A DNA stretch of 64,000 bases from an uncultured Rhodoferax sp. (GTDB taxonomy: Bacteria > Pseudomonadota > Gammaproteobacteria > Burkholderiales > Burkholderiaceae_C), in assembly GCF_946221635.1 (NCBI RefSeq), contig NZ_CAMIHB010000018.1:1-64000 (forward strand). The letters are read 5' to 3'. Below the pieces are notes generated by a model. That model was not told the DNA's origin. It worked only from the letters and a program-made list of their open reading frames with translations, and ran no database searches. Position numbers and translations under genes: made by a program. Positions 28,534 to 38,000 of the stretch are shown here, piece after piece. Each line of letters opens with the position of its first letter. The stretch's first letter is position 1.

Positions 28534-30639
28534 TTAGCGCGGGAAGGCAGCCAGGTTGCCTGCGTCCACGTTGAGGATGTTGCCGGTGGATTTGGCCGCG
28601 AGTTCGCTGGCCAGAAAGTAGGTCGCCTCGGCAATGTCTTCGGGGAAGACGCTGCGCTTGAGCATGGAGCGGTCGCGGTAGAAGGCTTCGAGTTCTTCCT
28701 CGCTCACCTTGTTGGCCGCGGCACGTTCCTGGCTCCAGCTACCCGTCCAGATTTTGCTGCCCCGGATGACCGCATCGGGGTTCACCACATTGCAGCGGAT
28801 GCCCAGCGGCGCGCCTTCGAGCGCAAAGCTGCGCGAAAGCTGAATTTCCGCGGCCTTGGCGGCGCAGTAGGCCACGGCCTGGTTACTGGCCACCATGCCG
28901 TTCTTGCTGGCAATGAAGACCATGGAGCCGCCCACGGCCTGCGCCTTCATGAGGCGGAAGGCTTCGCGACCGACCAGGAAGTAGCCCGTAGCCAGAATGC
29001 TCTGGTTGCGGTTCCACAGCGCCAGCGTGGTGTCTTCTAGCGGCGAAGCGGAAGCGATGCCCGCGTTGGAGACCAAAATATCCACGCCGCCGTATTCCAC
29101 GGTGGCCTTGGCGTAGGCCGCAATGACGGACTCTTCGCTCGTCACATCGCAGACCACACCGCGCACCACGTCCTTGCCGTATTTCTTGGAGAGCTCGGCC
29201 ACGGTGCTGCTGAGCGCCTCGGCGTCAATGTCCAGCAGCACGGCGCACACGCCTTCCTGCAACTGGCGCTCCACAATCGCGCGACCAATGCCACCAGCAC
29301 CACCGGTCACCAGGGTCACCTTGCCCACCAGGGGCTTGGCCCGGGGCTGCCGTTGCAGCTTGGCTTCTTCCAGCAGCCAGTACTCGATGTCAAAGGCTTC
29401 CTGCTCAGGCAGGCCCACATAGGTGTCGATGGCGTTCGCATCGCGCATCACGTTGATGGCATTCACATAGAACTCACCGGCAATGCGGGCGGTGGCCTTG
29501 TCCTTGGCGATGGACACCATGCCGATGCGCGGCAGCAGGATGATGACGGGGTTGGGGTCGCGCAGCGCCGGGCTGTTGGCGCGTTTGCAGCGCTCGTAGT
29601 AGGCGGTGTAGTCGGCGCGGTAGTCGGCCAGCTTGGCGGCGATGGCCTTGGACAGCTCGGCGCCATCGAGCTGGTAGACCGATTCGTCCAGGATCAGCGG
29701 CTTGATCTTGGTGCGCAGGAAATGGTCGGGACAGGAGGTGCCCAGGGCTGCCAGGCTTTCAAGCTGCTGGCTGTTGACGAACTCCATCACCACGGGCTGG
29801 CGGTCCACATGCAGGAGCTTGTGGCCGCTCTGCGAGGCCTGGCCGCGCAGCACGGGCAGCACGCGGGCCAGCACGGCGTCCTGATCGGCCGCTTCCAGCG
29901 ACACCACCTTGGCACCGCCAAAGGGCACCGCCTTGCGGGCTTGCGTCTGCGCAGCCAGCCAGGTTTGCGCCTGCTCGATCACGGCCACCGTGTTCTCGTA
30001 GCAGCTACGGGCGTCATCACCCCAGGTGAACAGGCCGTGGCCACCGAGCACCAGGCCCTTGAGGCCGGGGTGGGCCGCCACATAGCGTTGCAGTTGCAGA
30101 CCCAGCTCGTAGCCGGGGCGGCGCCAGGGTAACCAGCCGATCGTTCCCTGGAAGGCCTCTTGCGTGATGGCCTCGCTCTTGGCCATGGCGGCAATCGCGA
30201 TGACGGAGTCCGGGTGCATGTGGTCCACATGCGCAAACGGCAGGTAGGCATGCAGGGGCGTGTCGATGCTGGCGGCGCGCGGGTTCAGGTTGAAGGTGCA
30301 GTGCGGCAGGTAGCCCACCATCTCGTCCTCATGCTCGGGGCCGCGGTAAATGCCTTGCAGCGCATTGAGCTTGTCCAGGTAGAGCGTGGAGAAGCCGTCG
30401 AGCTTCATGGAACCCACGTCACCGCCGGAGCCCTTGACCCACAGCACCTGCACATCCTGGCCGGTCAGCGGGTCTTTCTGCGTGATCTTGGCCGAGGTGT
30501 TGCCACCGCCGTAGTTGGTGATGCGCAGATCGGAGCCCAGCAGATTGGAGCGGTAGAGCAGCAGGTTGGGCTGGTCCAGTGTGGCGGCATGGTCCTGGTT
30601 CCAGACAGGGAACGGGGCGGGAGCGGAGCGAGTGGTCAT
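28534..30639 (-). CDS. rhaD: Bifunctional rhamnulose-1-phosphate aldolase / short-chain dehydrogenase
   Basis: A 701-residue fusion. The N-terminal class II aldolase domain (to about residue 400; HVDHMHPDSVIAIAAMAKSE and GGHGLFTWGDD supply metal-binding histidines) splits rhamnulose-1-phosphate to dihydroxyacetone phosphate and L-lactaldehyde. The C-terminal SDR domain (TLVTGGAGGIGRAIVERQL near residue 438, catalytic YCAAKAAE near 600) oxidises lactaldehyde. The same fusion occurs in rhizobial RhaD. It is the first gene of the operon, divergent from a LysR-type regulator, and has no obvious Shine-Dalgarno. Confidence 0.95.
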   Translation of the reverse strand: MTTRSAPAPFPVWNQDHAATLDQPNLLLYRSNLLGSDLRITNYGGGNTSAKITQKDPLTGQDVQVLWVKGSGGDVGSMKLDGFSTLYLDKLNALQGIYRGPEHEDEMVGYLPHCTFNLNPRAASIDTPLHAYLPFAHVDHMHPDSVIAIAAMAKSEAITQEAFQGTIGWLPWRRPGYELGLQLQRYVAAHPGLKGLVLGGHGLFTWGDDARSCYENTVAVIEQAQTWLAAQTQARKAVPFGGAKVVSLEAADQDAVLARVLPVLRGQASQSGHKLLHVDRQPVVMEFVNSQQLESLAALGTSCPDHFLRTKIKPLILDESVYQLDGAELSKAIAAKLADYRADYTAYYERCKRANSPALRDPNPVIILLPRIGMVSIAKDKATARIAGEFYVNAINVMRDANAIDTYVGLPEQEAFDIEYWLLEEAKLQRQPRAKPLVGKVTLVTGGAGGIGRAIVERQLQEGVCAVLLDIDAEALSSTVAELSKKYGKDVVRGVVCDVTSEESVIAAYAKATVEYGGVDILVSNAGIASASPLEDTTLALWNRNQSILATGYFLVGREAFRLMKAQAVGGSMVFIASKNGMVASNQAVAYCAAKAAEIQLSRSFALEGAPLGIRCNVVNPDAVIRGSKIWTGSWSQERAAANKVSEEELEAFYRDRSMLKRSVFPEDIAEATYFLASELAAKSTGNILNVDAGNLAAFPR

Positions 30640-30719
30640 GTGCGATGCAGTTACGAAGAATTGCCGTGACTGTAGGCAGAGGCAGCTATAGGCACAACGC
30701 AGACTTTTTTATGAAATTC

Positions 30720-30734
30720 ATCAGAAATACTGAT
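30720..30734. promoter_or_regulatory. LysR-type T-N11-A box between rhaD and its divergent regulator
   Basis: ATCAG-AAATA-CTGAT is a perfect 5-bp inverted repeat that contains the T-N11-A core of LysR binding sites. It lies 81 bp upstream of rhaD and 94 bp upstream of the regulator. A TATAGC -10-like box for rhaD is 30 bp away at 30685-30690. The match to this regulator is inferred from position. Confidence 0.6.
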
Positions 30735-30827
30735 AGATCGCTAGAATCCGCCCCATGTCCGGAACACGCCTGCGGCACGCCCGGGAGTTCGGAGTTGCTG
30801 CAGGCATATGCCCTAGGGAAAACACCG

Positions 30828-31856
30828 ATGAAACCACGTACATCCCCCTCTGCGCCAAGGCACAAAGTCCTAGGGAAATCCCGCAGTGCGTCGCTGCCCT
30901 CCAGTGAAGTACCTGGGAGCAAACGCGACCACCGGCTCAAGAACCTCACGCTGCGCCAGCTGCGCCTGTTCGAGGCCGTGGCCACGCAGCTGAGCTACTC
31001 ACGCGCGGCCGAGCAGATGAACGTGACGCAGCCCGCCGTGTCCATGCAGGTGCAACAACTGGAGGCCGAGCTGGGCCTGCAGCTATTGGTGAAGGCGGGC
31101 AAGAAGGTAAGCCTGAGCCAGGCAGGCGAGGAAATGCTGCGCCAGGCGCGGCGCATCCTCAACCAGGTGAGCATGGCCGAGGAAGCGCTGGGCGCTTTCC
31201 ACGACACCGAGGGTGGCCGTGGCGGCCTGCTGCACCTGGGGGTGGTGTCCTCGGCGCACTACTTTGCGCCGGCGCTGCTCATGGCGTTTGCCGAACACTG
31301 GCCGGGTGTGAAATTCAAACTCACGGTGGATCGGCGCGAAACCATCCTCGCCATGCTGCAGGACCATCAGCTGGACGTGGCGATTGCGGGCTACCCGCCG
31401 TCCGAGGCCGATGTGGAGGCCGAGACCTTTGCGCAAAACCCCCACTGTATCGTCGCAGCTGCCGACCACCCACTGGCACGCAAGCGGCGCGTGCACTGGG
31501 ATGCGCTGCGCGACGAGCCCTTTATCTTTCGCGAGCCGGGTTCAGCCACACGGCAATTCTTTGACCACCTGCTGCAAGCCCAATCCCTGCCCGTGCGCGT
31601 GACCATGGAGTTGTCTGGCAACGAGACCATCAAGCAGGCCGTGATGGCCGGCATGGGGATCAGCTTTCTTTCGGCCCACACGTTCCAGGTGGAGATCGAG
31701 GCCGGCAAGCTCGCCGTGCTGCACATGGAAGACATGCCCAAGATGCTGGACTGGTGCCTGCTGCACCGGCGCGATTCCGCCCTGAGCGGCGTGAATGGCG
31801 CCTTCCGCACCTTTGTGCTGGAGCACGGTTCGCGCCTTGTTCAATGCCGCATGTAA
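30828..31856 (+). CDS. LysR family transcriptional regulator (CbbR-like)
   Basis: A 342-residue regulator. The N-terminal helix-turn-helix, LTLRQLRLFEAVATQLSYSR through NVTQPAVSMQVQQLE, starts near residue 43. A LysR substrate-binding domain follows from about 130. The helix-turn-helix closely resembles CbbR proteins. The 40-residue basic, serine-rich N-terminal extension is unusual; no in-frame start nearer the helix-turn-helix was found, so ATG 30828, preceded by AGGGAAA, is used. It is divergent from rhaD, and a T-N11-A palindrome lies between, so it likely controls the rhamnose genes. Rhizobial rhamnose genes use a DeoR regulator instead. Confidence 0.88.
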   Translation: MKPRTSPSAPRHKVLGKSRSASLPSSEVPGSKRDHRLKNLTLRQLRLFEAVATQLSYSRAAEQMNVTQPAVSMQVQQLEAELGLQLLVKAGKKVSLSQAGEEMLRQARRILNQVSMAEEALGAFHDTEGGRGGLLHLGVVSSAHYFAPALLMAFAEHWPGVKFKLTVDRRETILAMLQDHQLDVAIAGYPPSEADVEAETFAQNPHCIVAAADHPLARKRRVHWDALRDEPFIFREPGSATRQFFDHLLQAQSLPVRVTMELSGNETIKQAVMAGMGISFLSAHTFQVEIEAGKLAVLHMEDMPKMLDWCLLHRRDSALSGVNGAFRTFVLEHGSRLVQCRM

Positions 31857-31880
31857 AAAGGGGCCTAAAGGCCCCTTTTT
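31855..31880. terminator. Bidirectional rho-independent terminator
   Basis: AAAAAGGGGCC-TAAA-GGCCCCTTTTT: a 6-bp GC stem flanked by A and T runs, working in both directions. It sits between the convergent LysR and cheV genes and overlaps the last codon and stop of the LysR gene. Confidence 0.92.
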
Positions 31881-31903
31881 ACGGATGCGTCGTTGTGGCG
31901 CAA

Positions 31904-32857
31904 TCAGCGCTGCAGTACATCACGGATGGTGGACGCCAACTCCTCTTCCACGAACTTGGCAATGTAGGCATCCGCCCCCACGGTCTTCACGTGGCTCTCG
32001 TTGGTCGCACCGGTGAGGGAGGAGTGGATGATGACAGGCACATGGTTGAAGCGGCCATCCTGCTTGATGTTGCGGGTCAGCGTGAAACCGTCCATCTCGG
32101 GCATTTCCAGATCGGTCAGCACCAGGGCCACCTTGTCCTTGATGGTCTTGCCTTCGGCCACCGCCGCGGCCTGCAGGGACTGCAGGCGCTCCCAGGCCTC
32201 CTTGCCGGTCTTGGCCATGAAGTAGGGCACGTCCATGGCCTTGAGGCCTTTCTCGATCATCATGCGGGCCACGGCCGAATCGTCAGCCGCGAGGATGATC
32301 TGGCCGGGGCTCAGGCGCATCTTGGGGATGCTCTTGCTTTCCTCGAACTTGACTTCCTCGGGCATCACGTCGCGCAGGATCTGCTCCACGTCCAGCACCT
32401 GGGCCAGGCGGGTGTTCTCCGCAGCACCGTCCAGGCGCGCAATGCTGGTCACCAGACCGCCACCGCTGTTTTCGGCCGAGAGCACATGCTTCCATTCCAG
32501 GCGCACGATCTCGTTGACTTCTTCCACCGCAAAAGCCTGCGTGGTGCGCGCGAACTCGGTCACCAGCAGAATACCCAGGCCCTTGGTGGGCTTGCAACCC
32601 ACCACCATGGGCAGGTTGATGACGGTGATCATCTGGCCGCGGATATTGGCCACGCCCATCACCTCGGGTGGCGAGTTCACCATGGCGGTGATTTCCGGCA
32701 TCACCAGGATTTCGCGGACCTTGAAGACGTTGATGCCGAACAGCTCACGCCGCTCGGGATTGTTGGCAGCCTCCCCCAGACGAAACAGAAGCAGCTCGAA
32801 CATGCTGTTGGCCGCCAGATTGGTCCGCTCGTCGATCTCTTTCATTTCCTTACTCAT
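31904..32857 (-). CDS. cheV: Chemotaxis protein CheV
   Basis: Coupling protein of 317 residues with an N-terminal CheW domain (residues about 15-160; VREILVMPEITAMVNSPPEV) and a C-terminal response-regulator receiver domain from about 188 (IILAADDSAVARMMI, phospho-acceptor in LVLTDLEMPEMDGF, IIHSSL). It links chemoreceptors to CheA, and phosphorylation of the receiver tunes adaptation. It is a stand-alone gene here with no other che gene in view, and the terminator before it is shared with the LysR gene. Confidence 0.95.
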   Translation of the reverse strand: MSKEMKEIDERTNLAANSMFELLLFRLGEAANNPERRELFGINVFKVREILVMPEITAMVNSPPEVMGVANIRGQMITVINLPMVVGCKPTKGLGILLVTEFARTTQAFAVEEVNEIVRLEWKHVLSAENSGGGLVTSIARLDGAAENTRLAQVLDVEQILRDVMPEEVKFEESKSIPKMRLSPGQIILAADDSAVARMMIEKGLKAMDVPYFMAKTGKEAWERLQSLQAAAVAEGKTIKDKVALVLTDLEMPEMDGFTLTRNIKQDGRFNHVPVIIHSSLTGATNESHVKTVGADAYIAKFVEEELASTIRDVLQR

Positions 32858-32918
32858 GGGGTCCGTCCTTGTTTGAAGGCTTCACGATGGCTGTGATGGC
32901 ATGGTAACGCCATCCGAC

Positions 32919-34055
32919 CTATTTCGGCCAGATGGCCCACATCTGGAGCGGCTGGCGCAGGCGGCCGGCCAGATCCCCCGCTTCGCTGCCCCAGCCGGCA
33001 AAGTAGTCCGCCCGCACCGCACCGGTGATGGCGCTGCCGGTGTCCTGCGCCAGCACCAGTTTCTGCAGGTTGGTCTGCGGACCGGGAGACACCAGCCAGA
33101 CCGGCGTGCCATAGGGAATGCTGCCGGGGTCCACCGCAATGGAACGCCCCGGCGTCAGCGCCACGCCTTGCGCACCGCGCGGGCCAAACGCCGACTCCAG
33201 CTCCGACAGGGTTTCCTCCTTGAAGAAGACCACGCGCGGATTGGCCCACAGCAACTCCTGCTGGCGACCCGGATTCTGTGCCAGCCAGGCCTTGATGCCG
33301 GGCCAGGACGCATCCTTGACCAGGCCCTGGTCCAGCAGCCAGCGGCCCACGCTGCGGTAGGGCTGGTCATTGGTGCCGGCGTAGGCCAGGCGCACCCAGC
33401 GCTGGCTGCCGTCGGCCTGGGCCATGCGCACCCGCCCCGAGCCCTGGATCTGTAGCACCAGCGCATCCACCGGGTCTGCCATATAGGCGATGACACGCCC
33501 GCGCAGGGCCGCCTGCGCCTCGGGCAGGGTGTCAATTTCCTGGCGGGTGTACCAGGGCTTGCGCTGCGCGAGGTTGGCGGGCGGGCCATACAGTGGCACC
33601 CCAAAGCCCGACGCAGGCACACGGCTGGCCTCGATCACGGGCTCGAAATAACTGGTCAGCAAGCCAGAGGACTCCCCCGGTGCCGACTCGATGCGGTAGG
33701 GCTGCAGGCGTGCCTGCATCCAGGCCTGCTGTTCCTGGGCGCTGCCAATGCTCAGGCGGCGGATCTCGGGGCACAGGGCCGCCCAGGGCGGCAGGGGCTT
33801 CTCGCAGCTCTTGAGCCAGGCATTCCAGGCTTCGAACAGGTTGTCTCCCCCCCACCCCGGCAGCTCGGACCAGGACACAGGCACCCAGGTGCCGCGGGTC
33901 TGGGCGAGGCTGCCCTCGACGGGTGCCTGTGGCGCCGGCCGCGCAGGGACGGCGGGTGCCGGGCTGTAGACGGGTGCGCGTGTGGGGGCCACGCCGCAGC
34001 CCGCCAGCATTCCTACAATCCACAGACTTGCCACTGCCCACCGACACATCCCCAT
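32919..34055 (-). CDS. mltA: Membrane-bound lytic murein transglycosylase A, lipoprotein
   Basis: Cleaves peptidoglycan glycan strands to 1,6-anhydro products at the outer membrane. The protein is 378 residues. The N-terminal lipobox LAGC near residue 20 predicts a lipoprotein. The MltA domain spans about 115-270 (GLLTSYFEPVIEASR, VLQIQGSGRV). A C-terminal 3D domain has the aspartates of SIAVDPGSIPYGTPVWL and LAQDTGSAITGAVRADYF. The ATG at 34055 or the one two codons later at 34049 could serve. The 34055 codon overlaps, on the other strand, the ATG of a small divergent gene (CATG). Confidence 0.94.
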   Translation of the reverse strand: MGMCRWAVASLWIVGMLAGCGVAPTRAPVYSPAPAVPARPAPQAPVEGSLAQTRGTWVPVSWSELPGWGGDNLFEAWNAWLKSCEKPLPPWAALCPEIRRLSIGSAQEQQAWMQARLQPYRIESAPGESSGLLTSYFEPVIEASRVPASGFGVPLYGPPANLAQRKPWYTRQEIDTLPEAQAALRGRVIAYMADPVDALVLQIQGSGRVRMAQADGSQRWVRLAYAGTNDQPYRSVGRWLLDQGLVKDASWPGIKAWLAQNPGRQQELLWANPRVVFFKEETLSELESAFGPRGAQGVALTPGRSIAVDPGSIPYGTPVWLVSPGPQTNLQKLVLAQDTGSAITGAVRADYFAGWGSEAGDLAGRLRQPLQMWAIWPK

Positions 34056-34191
34056 GACACTGCTCTTGCTGGAAGCCCTCGGGGCCGGATTGATCTTTGT
34101 TGCCATCATCTGGTGGACCATGTTTGCCGGCCGCAAGCGCGGCGAGCTACCGCCCCAGGCGCCGGAAGCGCCCCAGGACGACAAACCCTGA
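34054..34191 (+). CDS. Small single-pass membrane protein, 45 residues
   Basis: A short open frame with one hydrophobic helix (LLLLEALGAGLIFVAIIWW, residues 3-21), a positive FAGRKRGE stop-transfer and a proline-rich tail ending DDKP. This is a plausible N-out or N-in anchor of unknown function. Codon use resembles neighbouring genes. Its ATG overlaps that of divergent mltA in a shared CATG. No Shine-Dalgarno is evident. A dispersed repeat copy begins 10 bp after its stop. Confidence 0.6.
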   Translation: MTLLLLEALGAGLIFVAIIWWTMFAGRKRGELPPQAPEAPQDDKP

Positions 34192-34200
34192 ATTTTGAAC

Positions 34201-34257
34201 AATTTGGGGCTTCAGCCCCCGTCAATAGTGCGCAAGCAGCTACTGATTTCATAGCAC
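34201..34257 (+). repeat. Dispersed GCTAT-hairpin repeat, copy 5 (before the Nit-type gene's end)
   Basis: A near-consensus copy: TTGGGGCTTCAGCCCCCG, 16 nt ending GTGCGCAAGC, AGCTAC, 7 nt, ATAGCA. It fills the gap between the small membrane protein gene and the 3' end of the convergent amidase gene, whose stop codon is 2 bp past it. Confidence 0.85.
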
Positions 34258-34258
34258 A

Positions 34259-35077
<819 letters not shown>

Positions 35078-35088
35078 GGGAAAACTCC

Positions 35089-38000
35089 TTAAGGGCGACG
35101 TTCGACCTTGGTGACCTTGGGGTCCACCCAGGTGCCATCGATGGTGAACTCCTGGGTGGCCGCATTGACCAAGGGGCCGCGCAGGATGAGCTGGGCCAGG
35201 AAGGTACTCAGGCCCACCACAGGGTTGACGATGCTGGCAATCACCGAGGCGCTGCCAGCGTTGATTTCAGGGACCACCACCACGCGCAGGTTCTGCGTTT
35301 CTTTCGCGATGTCGGCCTGGCCTTCCATCAGCACCGCAGCGTTCACGCCCTTCATCTGCAGATTGCTGGTCTTGGCAATGCCCTGCTCGATGGCGATGTC
35401 GCCGCGGAAGAAGTCAAACGCAAAGCCTTCGCTGAACACGTCACGGAAATCCAGCGTCAGGCGCCGGGGCAGGGACTGCAGGCTGAGCACCCCCAGCAGC
35501 TTGGCAATGCCGGGGTCGGCCTTGAGGAACTGGCCGGTCTCCACATTGACATTGAACTTGCCCGCCATGCTGGCGTAGTCCACCGACAGCGGAGCGCCCA
35601 GCCAGGCCACCTGGCCCTCGACCTTGCCCTTGCCCTTGCGCACCACATTGGCCATGCCGAAGCGGGTCAGCAGATCGCCCGAGTCGTGGATATCGAGCGT
35701 GAAGTTGAGGACGGTGCGGCGGCGCTCCTTGGCTGTGCGGGCGGTACTGGCCCCGCCCAGGGCCGCCCAGTTGCCGCTGGCCGTGAGCGAGGCCTCGGGG
35801 GTCTGGATGTTGAAACGGTTGAGCCGCCATTCACGCGCGCCGGTGGCTCCCAGGTTGACGGCCTCGATGTCAACCCGTCCCAGCTTCTTGCCGCGCAGCT
35901 CGAACTCCTCCACCTCCACATCCAGCGCCGGGATGCTGGTGGGCTGATCATCGAGCAGGTTCTCTACATCCTGCGCCGCACTCTGCCCGATGGCCAGCCG
36001 CGCCAGCCGCGCATACAGCCGCCCGGCATTGGCGCCGGAGGGCTGGCGGTACTCCAGGTAGCCATTGAGTTCGGACGCATCGAGGTTGGCGCGCCAGATC
36101 AGGCCCTCGCGCCCGCCGCCGACGACCAGGTTGTGCAGCTTGCGCCCGCCAATGGTGAGCTCCCGGGTGCGCACCGCCAGCACCGTGGGCAGGTAGCCCA
36201 TGGCCGGCGCATTGCTGCCCATGCCCAGACTGGGGGTGCCAGAGCTATCCGCCGCCACCCGCTCCAGCACATCGCTCCAGGCATCGGCATCCAGCGTGCC
36301 CATGCTGACGTTGGCGACCACGCCTTCCTCGGGCAGGGGGGCCGACTCGTCATCCGCCAGCCCCAGGGCGATGGCACCCCGCAAGACCTTGGCCTGCGCG
36401 CCCGAAACATCCCGTACATAGACCGCAGAGGCCAGCCGCCCCAGCTCCAGACGCAGCTGTTCCTGCACGCGCGCCGCCGCGGTGCTGCCCGCCGTCCGCA
36501 GCATGCTGCTGTCAATGCGCAGGGGCAACGCCTGTTCGGCCGGTTTGGCAAACGGAGCGGGCAGGTTCATGGCCATGCCCACCAGGCTGGAGTTCAGCTG
36601 CCACTCCAACGCCCCGCCCCGCAGACCCAGCACCACGCTGTACGCGGTGGAACCACGCAGGTCGTCGGCCAGCTTGGCCAGCGGCCCCAGCTCCCTGGCC
36701 TGGCGCAGGCCGTCTGCGGTGGCGGTCCCCTGCACGCGCAGGCTGGCCGGCGCCCCCGAAGCGCCGCGTGCCGCAGCCGGGGTTTGCAGGTGCAAGCCCC
36801 CATCCATACGGACGTCCCCGCCCACGGCACGGGCCTGCACCGCCGCAACGCTGAAACCCGACTCCGTGAAATTCACGGTGCCGCGCGCACGCTGCAGGCG
36901 CGGGGTATCGGCCGTGATCTGCAGGTCGTTGCCACCCAGCACGACGCTGCCGGCCACCGTGGCACGGTTCACGTCCGCAATCGGAAACGCCAGCTTGAGC
37001 TTGTAATCCGCCGGCCCGTTGGCGGTGGCGGTCGCCAGCACGTTGTCCAGCAAGCCGCCCAGCGGCGAGCGGTTCACCACCGCCAGCACGTCGGCCAGCG
37101 GCCCCTTGGCCTCGGCCGTGACCTGCAGCTGGGTACCGTCGTACAAATGGGTCATCAAGCCTTCGGCCTTGCCGATCTGCACCCCCGTGCCCGCCACCAG
37201 ACCGCGGTCCACCTTGGCCTGCAAGGTGGCGTGGTCGATCACCAGCTCGCCATAGAGCTGCTGCAGCGCCGGCCAGGGCAGGCTATCCTTGGGCAGCAAG
37301 TGGGCCGGGGCAAAGGCGAAGGTGGCGTTCTGCACGTTCGCCGAGATGCGGAAATCCCCCTGGCGTGCATCCTCAAAGGGGAAACGCGCCAGATCCCCCT
37401 TGAGCTTGAACTTCACGCCCGAAGCCGTACCGGCGAGTACGGCTGCGCGCACATAGTCACGCACCTCCTTGTCCAGCTCCAGCGGCAGGTAGCGGTGCAC
37501 GCGCGTACCCTCGGCGCGCGCCATGCTGCCCTGCAGATCCAGCACGCCGGGGCCATGCGGTGCCGACTGCCACTTGAACTGCAGCTCGCCCTGGGCATCG
37601 GCATTGGCAAACCGTACGTTGCTGCCCGACACCGTGAGCCCCTCGCCCGCACGCTGCCACTGCAGGTCGGCACGCAATTGCTCGAAGAACACCGGGCCGT
37701 CCTCCAGGATGCCGTGGGCATCGAACACGCCCCTGTCCAGCACCAGCTGGGCCTTGCCCCCGGCCTGGGTGAGGTCAAAGTCCGCGTTCAGCCCCTGCAC
37801 ACCGGGACGGACTTCCTTGCCCTCCGTCTGGGCCGGAACGGTCAGCTGGCTCACCCGGCCCTTGGCGGCATAGCTCTCGGGCTGTTCCAGCGGACCGCGC
37901 CACTCGCCCTTGAGTTGCTCCACCAGCCCGCGCACCGGAATGCGCTGCAGCGCCGCATGCGCCGCGTCGCCCAGCGGCAGCCGCGCGGCGATTTCGCCCA

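Noticed and set aside
30661..30700. GCAGCTATAGGCA near the rhaD promoter as a tenth repeat copy
   Set aside because: No second hairpin arm and no CCCCCG box at the required distance.
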